DNA of 12,242 nt from CAZDME01 sp964506785 [NCBI: uncultured bacterium] (GTDB taxonomy: Bacteria > CAZDME01 > JAYEMH01): positions 1 to 12,242 of the forward strand of contig CAZDME010000042.1 of NCBI GenBank assembly GCA_964506785.1. Direction: 5' to 3'. The notes under the pieces are model-generated. The model saw nothing but the letters and a program-made list of their open reading frames with translations, made no database searches and was not told the DNA's origin. A program made the position numbers and the translations under genes. Position 1 is the first letter of the stretch. Each line of letters opens with the position of its first letter. Shown here one piece after another: positions 1-6,138 of this stretch.

Positions 1-278
1 TTACCTTCGCTACGAATTTTTTATATAAAGCCAGGCTTACTGATATGGAAACCTGTTATAAATTAGTTGAAACTGGTTTATTGAAAGAATTGGGACTTAA
101 ATCAAATCATTTTGAAATCGAACCTGAAATAACCGCAAAAATTCTTAAAAGAGACGTTCCGATTAAAGAGGTGCCGATTAACTACCTGGGAAGAAAATTT
201 CATGAGGGAAAGAAAATTACCTGGCGGGACGGTTTTTCTTCTTTGAGGGTATTGATAAAATATCGGTTTACAGATTAA
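1..278 (+). CDS. Family 2 glycosyltransferase, C-terminal fragment (start lies outside the window)
   Basis: This is the 3' end of a gene that enters from upstream. The frame is open from base 3 and reads TFATNFLYKARLTDMETCYK, then continues to a TAA at 276-278. The ATG at 45 is therefore internal, not a start. The run LTDMETCYK, followed by a segment with EPEITAKIL, IKEVPINYLGR and GKKITWRDGF, is what I know from the C-terminal half of dolichol-phosphate-mannose-synthase-like GT2 enzymes. These enzymes move a sugar from a nucleotide donor to a polyprenyl phosphate or another acceptor at the cytoplasmic membrane face. The catalytic DxD region is not in the window, so donor and acceptor cannot be judged. 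No terminator hairpin is visible before the next gene, 53 bases downstream. Confidence 0.85.
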   Translation, partial: TFATNFLYKARLTDMETCYKLVETGLLKELGLKSNHFEIEPEITAKILKRDVPIKEVPINYLGRKFHEGKKITWRDGFSSLRVLIKYRFTD

Positions 279-331
279 AGCCAAAATTCTGTTAAGTTGA
301 ATTGTAAAGAGTGCAAATCAAAGTCAAAAAT

Positions 332-1000
332 ATGAGTCGAAATAAACCGTTTGTAACTATTAAATACGCCCAGACGCTGGATGGCAAAATAGCTGACCAG
401 AAAGGGCAGTCGAGATGGATTAGCGGAAGGGAAGCCCGCAAATTCGCCCATCAGTTGAGAGCCGAACACCAGGCTATCCTCGTCGGGGTTAATACAGTGA
501 TAAAGGATGACCCTCTTTTAACCGTTCGTTTGGTCAAGGGTAAGAATCCTCTCCGGATTATTCTGGACTCTCGATTACGCACGCCGCCCGGTTCCAGGAT
601 TATAAAGGGGGCTGGTAAGGTCCCGATAATTATTGCCACCACTGTCCGGGCGCCAAAGAGAAAAATTAAATTATTTCAGAAAAGAGGCATAAGAATTATT
701 GTTGTCCCCGGAGGTAAAGCAGGCGGGTTAGATTTGACAAAACTTCTAATTTTTTTAGGCAAATTGAAAATAAAAACCCTGCTGGTCGAAGGAGGGAGTA
801 AGATTATTACGTCTTTTCTAAAGAAAAAATTAGTCGGTAGATTGACACTTCTTATTGCGCCTCGGATTTTAGGAAAAGACTTGGCGGCCATTGGTGATTT
901 AGAAATTTCCGGGATTAATAAAAGCCTCAAATTTAAATTAGAAGAAGTGAAAAAAACAGGGAAGGATCTGATTATCGTAAATAAAGTAGTTAGGAGATAG
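332..1000 (+). CDS. Stand-alone RibD C-terminal-type reductase (riboflavin biosynthesis)
   Basis: The product is predicted to reduce the ribosyl side chain of a riboflavin precursor, such as 5-amino-6-(5-phosphoribosylamino)uracil, with NADPH in the cytoplasm. With the ATG at 332 it has 222 residues, close to a single RibD_C domain. Family landmarks are FVTIKYAQTLDGKIA (residues 7-21), SRWIS with a following R-A-EH-AILVG run (28-52), a KDDPLLTVR segment (58-66) and LLVEGGSKI (150-158). The deaminase half found in ordinary bifunctional RibD is absent, and no other riboflavin gene is in view. A GTG at 311 would add seven residues. Neither start has a clear Shine-Dalgarno sequence, and I prefer the ATG because it lies closer to the conserved N-terminus. 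A dihydrofolate-reductase-like enzyme with another pteridine or pyrimidine substrate remains possible. Confidence 0.85.
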   Translation: MSRNKPFVTIKYAQTLDGKIADQKGQSRWISGREARKFAHQLRAEHQAILVGVNTVIKDDPLLTVRLVKGKNPLRIILDSRLRTPPGSRIIKGAGKVPIIIATTVRAPKRKIKLFQKRGIRIIVVPGGKAGGLDLTKLLIFLGKLKIKTLLVEGGSKIITSFLKKKLVGRLTLLIAPRILGKDLAAIGDLEISGINKSLKFKLEEVKKTGKDLIIVNKVVRR

Positions 1001-1018
1001 CAGTCAGTAGACAGTAAG
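986..1018 (+). repeat. Degenerate TAG/CAGT-rich short repeat at the reductase stop codon
   Basis: The stretch runs across the stop codon and holds three copies of CAGT (1001, 1005, 1012) plus several TAG trinucleotides. A similar TAG-rich run lies at the end of the ATP-binding protein gene (6109-6127). It codes for the last residues of the reductase before the stop and then becomes intergenic. No hairpin or U-tract was found in it. It may be low-complexity filler rather than a functional site. Confidence 0.35.
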
Positions 1019-1080
1019 AAGTCCGGTGGAAAATGAAATTGAGGTTTATTTACGTTTTAATTTTTGGCTGTTTGTTATTT

Positions 1081-1089
1081 AAAGGAGGT
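1081..1089 (+). promoter_or_regulatory. Strong Shine-Dalgarno sequence that favours the internal start at 1096
   Basis: The nine bases AAAGGAGGT match the anti-Shine-Dalgarno sequence almost perfectly and sit six bases before the ATG at 1096. The competing ATG at 1033 has only a poorly spaced GGTGGA before it. This makes 1096 the likelier start of the YbhB-like protein. Confidence 0.75.
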
Positions 1090-1095
1090 GGAATT

Positions 1096-1557
1096 ATGGC
1101 TCTAGAATTGAAAAGCGCAGCCTTTGGCAATAATGAGTTTATTCCCGAAGAATACACCTGTCAGGGGGAAGATATTTCGCCGCCTCTCAGCTGGTCAGAG
1201 GTTCCGGAAGGGACAAAAAGCTTTGCTCTTATTTGTGATGACCCGGATGCCCCGGCGGGAACCTGGGTGCATTGGGTTATATATAACATTCCTCCAGGAG
1301 AGCAGGGCTTTTCTCCTGGAGTAAAAAGTCAAGAAACATTAGGAAATGGCAGCAAACAGGGGATGACTGACTTTGGAAGGGTAGGTTACGGTGGCCCCTG
1401 TCCGCCGCCAGGGAATCCACACCGTTATTTCTTTAAACTTTATGCCCTGGATGTATTACTTAATATCAATCCCGGTTTGACTAAAAAAGAGCTTTTGCAA
1501 AAGATAGAGGGCCATATAATCGAAGAAACCCAGATTATTGGTAAGTTCAGGCGCTGA
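1096..1557 (+). CDS. YbhB/YbcL family (PEBP-like, Raf kinase inhibitor-like) protein
   Basis: The 153-residue product has the usual length of a bacterial phosphatidylethanolamine-binding-protein-like domain. Family features are the opening LELKSAAF, the segment IPEEYTCQGEDISPPLSW, the DDPDAPAGTWVHWVIYNIP core, and GYGGPCPPPGNPHRYFFKLYALD near the ligand pocket. The bacterial members fold as a small beta-sheet protein that may bind anionic ligands; their cellular role is poorly known. The reading frame extends upstream to an ATG at 1033, adding 21 residues (MKLRFIYVLIFGCLLFKGGG-I) with a hydrophobic stretch that could be a signal peptide. The excellent ribosome binding site before 1096 argues for the cytosolic form, but exported relatives exist, so the longer form cannot be excluded. 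The next gene begins 15 bases after the stop. Confidence 0.88.
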   Translation: MALELKSAAFGNNEFIPEEYTCQGEDISPPLSWSEVPEGTKSFALICDDPDAPAGTWVHWVIYNIPPGEQGFSPGVKSQETLGNGSKQGMTDFGRVGYGGPCPPPGNPHRYFFKLYALDVLLNINPGLTKKELLQKIEGHIIEETQIIGKFRR

Positions 1558-1572
1558 GAATATTAAAGATAG

Positions 1573-3390
1573 ATGAATATTTTAGGAATCTCTGCTTTTT
1601 ATCATGACAGTGCCGCCTGCTTGGTTCAGGACGGAAGGATATCTTCGGCTGTTCAAGAAGAGAGGTTTACCCGAAAAAAACACGATTTTTCTTTCCCTCA
1701 AAATGCCGTTAAGGCTTGTTTGAAAGAAGCTAAACTACACGTTGAAGATTTAAATTTCGTTGTTTTCTACGACAAGCCATTCGTGAAATTCGAACGGATA
1801 CTCAATTCTTATCTTGCCTATGCCCCCTTTGGGATTAACTCTTTTATCAAGGCTGTTCCATTATGGATAAAGGGGAAATTGTGGATAAAGGATATTATAA
1901 GAGGCGAGCTTAAATTTGAAGGAAAGATTCTTTTTTGTGAACATCACCAGTCTCATGCGGCTTCAGCTTTTTTCCCTTCACCCTTTCCGGAAGCGGCTTT
2001 TCTTACCATTGACGGCGTCGGCGAATGGGCGACGGCGAGTTTTGGAAAGGGTGAGGCTAACCAGATAAAAATTATGAAAGAGATTTACTTTCCTCACTCC
2101 CTGGGCCTTCTTTATTCAGCCTTTACTTATTATGCCGGGTTTAAAGTGAATTCCGGCGAATATAAACTTATGGGTTTAGCGCCTTATGGCGAACCTAAGT
2201 ATAAAGACTTAATTCTTTCTGAGTTAGTAGATTTGAAAGAAGATGGCTCCTTTAAAATTAATATGGAGTATTTTTCTTATGGGGCCGGCCTTAAGATGAT
2301 TAATAAAAAATTCGAGAAATTATTCGGCGGCCCAGCCAGAAACCCAGGGGCAAAATTAAGGCAGCGCGATATGGATATAGCCGCCTCCATACAGAAAGTA
2401 ACCGAAGAAATCATGCTGCGCATGGCGAATTATGTTTATAAAGAAACCAACCAGAAGAATCTTTGCTTAGCCGGAGGCGCGGCTTTAAATTGCGTCGGTA
2501 ACGGAAGAATTTTACGCCAGGGGCCGTTTGAAAATATTTGGATACAGCCGGCGGCCAGCGATGCCGGAGGGGCCTTAGGAGCGGCTTTGTTTGTCTGGTA
2601 CCAATACTTAGGCAATAAAAGAATCTCTGACGGCATTCATGATTTTCAACAGGGCTCATTACTTGGCCCGGCATTTAAAGAAGGCTATATATCAAGTTAC
2701 TTAAAGGCTAACAGAATATCTTGTCTGGAATTGAAGGACGAAGAAATCCCGGAAAGAATAGCTGACTTAATTGCCGCCCAGAAAGTAATCGGCCTTTTCC
2801 AAGGGCGAATGGAGTTTGGCCCCCGGGCTCTGGGTAACCGCTCGATTATCGGCGACGCCCGTTCGCCCAAAATGCAGGAGATAATTAATTTGAAGATTAA
2901 ATTCCGGGAAAGTTTTCGCCCCTTCGCCCCGGCAGTAATGAAGGAAAAGGTTTCTGACTTTTTTGAGATAGATAGGGAAAGTCCGTATATGCTATTGGTA
3001 GCTTCGGTAAAAAAGAATATCCGCAAGGAACTATCTTCCGAAGAGATGGAATTGCCAGGTCTTGAGAAGCGGCGTCTGGCCCGTTCCAATATCCCGGCGG
3101 TCACCCACGTCGATTATTCCGCCCGTATTCAGACCGTCGATAAAGAAATCAATCTCAGATTTTATAAAATAATCGAAAGTTTTTATAAAAAGTATGGCAC
3201 GCCGGTAGTTATCAATACCTCCTTTAATGTCAGGGGTGAGCCGATTGTCTGCACGCCGGAGGACGCCTATTTATGTTTTAGGCGCACCAATATGGATTAT
3301 CTGCTTATGGGAAATTTTTTGCTCGAAAAAAAAGAACAAAAACCGTTGGATAAAGATAGGGATTGGCTTCGAGAGTTCGAGTTAGACTAA
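1573..3390 (+). CDS. NodU/CmcH-type O-carbamoyltransferase
   Basis: The 605-residue product matches full-length family members, which move a carbamoyl group from carbamoyl phosphate through carbamoyl-adenylate to a hydroxyl of a sugar or natural product. The N-terminal Kae1-like domain shows ISAFYHDSAA (6-15), the metal-binding HHQSH (124-128), LTIDGVGEW (144-152), GEYKLMGLAPYG (195-206) and LAGGAALNC (299-307). The C-terminal domain shows GRMEFGPRALGNRSI (411-425), FRESFRPFAP (444-453) and NTSFNVRGEPIV (548-559). All expected catalytic landmarks are present, so it looks active. It is followed six bases later by an SxtJ-type gene and then a DUF5989 gene, a grouping I know from other genomes. 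The substrate is not evident. The polysaccharide export genes that follow suggest a surface glycan, by inference only. Confidence 0.95.
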   Translation: MNILGISAFYHDSAACLVQDGRISSAVQEERFTRKKHDFSFPQNAVKACLKEAKLHVEDLNFVVFYDKPFVKFERILNSYLAYAPFGINSFIKAVPLWIKGKLWIKDIIRGELKFEGKILFCEHHQSHAASAFFPSPFPEAAFLTIDGVGEWATASFGKGEANQIKIMKEIYFPHSLGLLYSAFTYYAGFKVNSGEYKLMGLAPYGEPKYKDLILSELVDLKEDGSFKINMEYFSYGAGLKMINKKFEKLFGGPARNPGAKLRQRDMDIAASIQKVTEEIMLRMANYVYKETNQKNLCLAGGAALNCVGNGRILRQGPFENIWIQPAASDAGGALGAALFVWYQYLGNKRISDGIHDFQQGSLLGPAFKEGYISSYLKANRISCLELKDEEIPERIADLIAAQKVIGLFQGRMEFGPRALGNRSIIGDARSPKMQEIINLKIKFRESFRPFAPAVMKEKVSDFFEIDRESPYMLLVASVKKNIRKELSSEEMELPGLEKRRLARSNIPAVTHVDYSARIQTVDKEINLRFYKIIESFYKKYGTPVVINTSFNVRGEPIVCTPEDAYLCFRRTNMDYLLMGNFLLEKKEQKPLDKDRDWLREFELD

Positions 3391-3396
3391 AAAACG

Positions 3397-3813
3397 ATGA
3401 TTATAGAAGAATTTAGAAATATCAAAAGCGGAAAGGAGGCCTTGCGGAAGTTTGGTATAACGCTGGCAATCGTTTTTTCTTTATTGAGCCTGTTTTTCTT
3501 TTGGAGGGGGAGGGGTTTTTATATTTATTTTTTACTGGCGGCCTCTCTATTTTTATTTTCTGCCTTACTTAAACCGCTTGTATTAAAACCGGTCCAAAAG
3601 GGATGGATGATTTTTGGCCTGCTTATCGCTTGGTTTATCACCAGGACGGTTCTAATTTTTTTATTTTATCTGGTGGTTACCCCGATTGCTCTCCTGGCAA
3701 AATTAACCGGCAAAAGATTTTTGGATTTGAAATTTAAAGATAATAGAAATAGTTATTGGATAATTAAAGCCGGGCAAAAATTCGAAAAATCCGATTATGA
3801 ACGGCAATTTTAA
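3397..3813 (+). CDS. SxtJ-type small membrane protein
   Basis: The 138-residue product resembles the SxtJ family of small membrane proteins, named after a gene of the saxitoxin cluster and often found beside carbamoyltransferases. It has a short basic-acidic N-terminus (MIIEEFRNIKSGKEALRKFG). Hydrophobic segments follow at about residues 20-36, 42-58 and 70-101, the last perhaps two spans, and the C-terminal tail is polar. The LVVTPIALLAKLTGK stretch (92-106) is the part I associate most with the family. It starts six bases after the carbamoyltransferase stop, so the two are almost certainly co-transcribed. No catalytic motif is visible. It may be a membrane partner or anchor for the carbamoyltransferase, which is inference from co-occurrence. 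The biochemical function of the family is unknown to me. Confidence 0.8.
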   Translation: MIIEEFRNIKSGKEALRKFGITLAIVFSLLSLFFFWRGRGFYIYFLLAASLFLFSALLKPLVLKPVQKGWMIFGLLIAWFITRTVLIFLFYLVVTPIALLAKLTGKRFLDLKFKDNRNSYWIIKAGQKFEKSDYERQF

Positions 3814-3815
3814 AA

Positions 3816-3824
3816 GAAGGAGGT
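3816..3824 (+). promoter_or_regulatory. Strong Shine-Dalgarno sequence for the 52-residue DUF5989 gene
   Basis: GAAGGAGGT lies seven bases before the GTG at 3832, an ideal arrangement. It supports translation of this very short gene from a non-ATG start. Confidence 0.8.
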
Positions 3825-3831
3825 TCATCAG

Positions 3832-3990
3832 GTGAGTAAACTTTCGATTATTAAAGAATTCTGGATTTTTTTAAAGGATAATAAAAAATGGTGGCTGCTG
3901 CCGATTGTTATTGTTTTTCTTCTTTTAGGGGCTTTGATTCTGTTTAGCGAGAGCTCGGCCGTGGTACCCTTTATTTATGCCCTTTTTTAG
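3832..3990 (+). CDS. DUF5989 small membrane protein (52 residues)
   Basis: This short gene starts at a GTG with an excellent ribosome binding site and ends at the TAG at 3988-3990. The protein opens with MSKLSIIKEFWIFLKDNKKW, has a single hydrophobic span at about residues 21-38 (WLLPIVIVFLLLGALILF), and ends in SAVVPFIYALF. The pattern of an E-F/L-W-x-F-L segment, KKWWLLPI, one membrane helix and a terminal SAV-PFIY-LF is that of DUF5989 as I remember it. That family regularly sits beside carbamoyltransferase and SxtJ genes. The amphipathic N-terminus probably lies on the cytoplasmic face and the tail outside or at the membrane surface. Its function is unknown. Its place 18 bases after the SxtJ-type gene suggests a small subunit of a membrane-associated carbamoylation complex, which is inference. 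Confidence 0.85.
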   Translation: MSKLSIIKEFWIFLKDNKKWWLLPIVIVFLLLGALILFSESSAVVPFIYALF

Positions 3991-4158
3991 TTAGGAAAAG
4001 CAGTTTGATTCGATTGATTTACCTCGCTTTGGCAGCCATAGTTTTTAACCGGAATTTATTATGGCCGATGGCTTAAGATAGAGTTTTGGTCCCGAGCCTC
4101 AGTCCTATGCCGCCTTTTTCCTTGACTTTTCCCTGACTGTTTTATAAGATAATGTGCT
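3991..4158. other. Noncoding gap between the carbamoyltransferase trio and the polysaccharide operon
   Basis: I find no credible gene on either strand here. The only hairpin-like element is a GCCATA/TATGGC pair (4035-4040 and 4060-4065) with a 19-base loop and no following T-run, so it is not a convincing terminator. The right end holds the promoter listed separately. The gap is the longest between genes in the window and probably separates two transcription units. Confidence 0.6.
4122..4150 (+). promoter_or_regulatory. Sigma-70-like promoter of the polysaccharide operon
   Basis: A TTGACT -35 box (4122-4127, five of six consensus bases) is followed after 17 bases by TAAGAT (4145-4150). Overlapping alternatives are TATAAG at 4143-4148 (15-base spacer) and GATAAT at 4148-4153 (20-base spacer). 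Any of these places transcription start at about 4155-4160, at or within a few bases of the ATG at 4159. No Shine-Dalgarno sequence lies before that ATG, so the first gene may be read from a leaderless message. Confidence 0.65.
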
Positions 4159-4929
4159 ATGTTTATGGGGAAGGCCAAGGAGATAATTCAGAGGCGCCAG
4201 CTAATCTGGAATCTGGTTTTGAGGAATCTCAAAATCCGCTATAAAAGCTCATTTTTAGGCTTTTTGTGGACACTTTTGAATCCTCTATTTATGACACTAA
4301 TATACCTTATATTTATCGGTATATTGAGATTTAACATAGATATAAGGGTTTTGCTTACCGGGATTATGCCCTGGCAGTTTTTTGTCATGTGCATGAGCGA
4401 TTCGGTTAATTCAGTCTCCGGTAATGCAAACCTGGTTAAAAAGACCTATTTCCCGCGGATTATTCTTCCTTTCTCCATGGTGGTGGCCAATTTAGTCAAT
4501 TTTCTCCTTTCCCTGGTTGTGCTTTTTTTCCTGCTTATTTTCTTTAAAACCAGCTTTTCTTTAATGCTTGGTTTTCTTCCGCTTATAATTATTATCCAGA
4601 CGTTATTTATCTTGGGACTCTCTTTAATAATTTCCTGTTCCAACGTCTATTTTCGGGATACAGAGCATATTGTCAGTGTGCTACTTCTGGCCTGGTTTTT
4701 TCTCACCCCCATTCTTTATCCCATAAAAATGGTTCCGGAACGGTTCTTGTCTATTTATTTTTTAAACCCGATGGCCTCTATTGTTGCCCTTTACCGGACG
4801 GTTTTTCTGGGGCAGGCCCTGCCTGAGTGGCAGCTGCTTGGCCTTTCTTTAGGTATTGCCTTTGTTCTTCTGGCTGTCGGGGGCCGGGTCTTTTTAAAAT
4901 TCGAACACTATTTTGCCGATGAGCTATAA
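4159..4929 (+). CDS. wzm: O-antigen/polysaccharide ABC transporter permease (Wzm type)
   Basis: The 256-residue product is an ABC-2 type permease. With its ATPase it moves a finished, polyprenyl-diphosphate-linked glycan across the inner membrane. Family landmarks are LRNLKIRYKSSFLGFLWTLL (residues 21-40), NANLVKKTYFPR (89-100), the NVYFRDTEHI loop (162-171), FLTPILYP (181-188) and the LNPM segment (202-205) before the last helices. Hydrophobic segments at about 33-56, 68-80, 101-130, 138-160, 172-188 and 226-245 fit a six-helix topology. No Shine-Dalgarno sequence precedes the ATG at 4159 or the in-frame ATG at 4165, and the promoter predicts a leaderless transcript. The 3' end overlaps the ATPase gene, as expected for a tightly coupled transporter pair. 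The symbol is by homology only; a teichoic acid TagG/KpsM-like role is less likely given the partner's C-terminal domain. Confidence 0.92.
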   Translation: MFMGKAKEIIQRRQLIWNLVLRNLKIRYKSSFLGFLWTLLNPLFMTLIYLIFIGILRFNIDIRVLLTGIMPWQFFVMCMSDSVNSVSGNANLVKKTYFPRIILPFSMVVANLVNFLLSLVVLFFLLIFFKTSFSLMLGFLPLIIIIQTLFILGLSLIISCSNVYFRDTEHIVSVLLLAWFFLTPILYPIKMVPERFLSIYFLNPMASIVALYRTVFLGQALPEWQLLGLSLGIAFVLLAVGGRVFLKFEHYFADEL

Positions 4930-6127
4930 TCCGATTGAAATAGAAGATTTAGGGAAAAGGTTTTATCCCCGCAGGGAGCGCTACCGGACGCTTAAATCCA
5001 CCGTTGTTGACCTTTTAAAATTAAAAAGGGGAGTGCAAAAAAGCGAATTCTGGGCATTGCGCCATCTGAGTTTCTGCGTAAAAAAAGGAGAGACATTAGG
5101 CATTATCGGAGCTAACGGAGCGGGTAAAAGCACTCTCTTGGGCTTAATTGCCAATACGATGCTTCCCACCGAAGGAAAAATCAGGGTCGAGGGGAGAATG
5201 TCGACTCTTTTGGAGCTGGGAGCCGGTTTCCATCCGGATCTCACCGGACGGGAAAATATATTTTTAAACGGTTCCATCCTGGGACTGGAGCGGAGAGAAA
5301 TTGAAAAAAGGTTTGACCAGATTGTCGCTTTCTCGCAACTCGAGTCTTTTATCGATGTCCCGGTAAAGCACTATTCTTCCGGTATGTATGTCCGTTTGGG
5401 CTTTTCTATCGCCGTAGAGGTGGATCCGGATATTCTCTTGATAGATGAAGTGCTGGCCGTCGGCGATGAAACCTTCCGGAAGAAATGTTTAAACAAAATC
5501 GTTGATTTCCAGAAAAGAGGGAAAACCATGCTTATTGTTTCCCATGACCTGGAGACATTGAAGAAAATATGTGACCGGATAATGCTGATTGACGAGGGTA
5601 AATTCATCGATATGGGTTTACCCCTTGAGGTCGTGGAGAAATACAGGGAATTGGGCTTGCATAAGCAGGCCGGTATTTTAGTCAAAGAATGGGGGACCAG
5701 AGAGGTTGAAATAAAAGGGGTTAAATTTCTGAATGCCCGGGGCGAGGAAACCCAGCATTTTCTCACCGGTGATAAGATTACGGTGAACATTCCTTTTTAT
5801 GCTAAGAGGAGAATCGAGAGGCCTTGCTTTGGTTTTGCCGTCACCGATAAAGAAGGAAGAATCTGCTATGGGACAAATACGCTTTTAGAAAAATATTCCA
5901 TTCCATTTATCGAAGGCAAGGGGGTTATGAGTTTGATTATCGATTCCATCCCGTTTTTTCACGGGAAATATTTTTTTTCATTAGCCGTTCATTCCGAAGA
6001 CCACCAGGCCCATTATCATCGCCTGGATAATCAATATGTTATTTGGGTGGAGAGCGGGAAGAAAACAGAAGGTTTTGTAGAAATACCCTGCCGGTGGGAG
6101 ATAAAATCGGTAGTAGGTGATAGGTAG
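4919..6127 (+). CDS. wzt: O-antigen/polysaccharide ABC transporter ATPase with C-terminal glycan-binding domain (Wzt type)
   Basis: The 402-residue product (from the ATG at 4919) powers the permease. Its nucleotide-binding domain holds Walker A GANGAGKST (64-72), the signature segment HYSSGMYVRLGFS (151-163), Walker B DILLIDE (171-177) and the SHD switch histidine (208-210). YSSGM in place of a canonical LSGGQ is normal for this polysaccharide subfamily. From about residue 260 to 394 a second domain (VEIKGVKFLNARGEE, VNIPFYAKRRI, FHGKYFFSLAVHS, YVIWVESG) matches the Wzt C-terminal beta-sandwich. In characterised systems that domain recognises a modification at the non-reducing end of the O-antigen. 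The start overlaps the permease stop by 11 bases, suggesting translational coupling; a TTG at 4913 is an alternative. The C-terminal residues VVGDR come from a TAG-rich repeat-like run and may be a late addition. Confidence 0.93.
   Translation: MSYNPIEIEDLGKRFYPRRERYRTLKSTVVDLLKLKRGVQKSEFWALRHLSFCVKKGETLGIIGANGAGKSTLLGLIANTMLPTEGKIRVEGRMSTLLELGAGFHPDLTGRENIFLNGSILGLERREIEKRFDQIVAFSQLESFIDVPVKHYSSGMYVRLGFSIAVEVDPDILLIDEVLAVGDETFRKKCLNKIVDFQKRGKTMLIVSHDLETLKKICDRIMLIDEGKFIDMGLPLEVVEKYRELGLHKQAGILVKEWGTREVEIKGVKFLNARGEETQHFLTGDKITVNIPFYAKRRIERPCFGFAVTDKEGRICYGTNTLLEKYSIPFIEGKGVMSLIIDSIPFFHGKYFFSLAVHSEDHQAHYHRLDNQYVIWVESGKKTEGFVEIPCRWEIKSVVGDR
6109..6127 (+). repeat. Degenerate TAG-rich run at the end of the Wzt-like gene
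   Basis: The sequence GGTAGTAGGTGATAGGTAG covers the last codons and stop of the ATPase gene. It resembles the TAG-rich run at the end of the reductase gene near 986-1018 in composition and position. It contains TAG or GTAG units with small changes between copies and has no hairpin. Chance low complexity is a fair alternative. Confidence 0.3.
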
Positions 6128-6138
6128 AAGGAGATAAG

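Noticed and set aside
311-331. GTG start seven codons upstream of the reductase ATG
   Set aside because: It has no Shine-Dalgarno sequence and adds only a short QIKVKN-type extension outside the family's conserved region. The ATG at 332 is preferred, with moderate certainty.
1124-1324. Open frame of 66 codons inside the YbhB-like gene on the same strand
   Set aside because: It lies wholly inside a well-supported gene in another frame, its composition is Arg/Gly/Pro-rich as expected of a shadow frame, and it has no own ribosome binding site.
2697-3104. Open frame of 135 codons on the minus strand within the carbamoyltransferase gene
   Set aside because: It is antisense to a region with clear catalytic motifs, has no recognisable domain, and is rich in Ser, Arg and Ile as a shadow frame would be.
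4035-4065. Inverted repeat GCCATA/TATGGC in the gap before the polysaccharide operon
   Set aside because: The stem is six base pairs with a 19-base loop and no following T-run, so it is too weak to call a terminator or operator.
4913-4918. TTG start for the ATPase two codons before the ATG at 4919
   Set aside because: No Shine-Dalgarno sequence supports the rarer codon, and the ATG two codons later gives the usual small overlap with the permease.
5371-5790. Open frame of 139 codons on the minus strand within the Wzt-like gene
   Set aside because: It is antisense to the signature and Walker B region, is Ser/Ile/Phe-rich without domain character, and has no supporting context.
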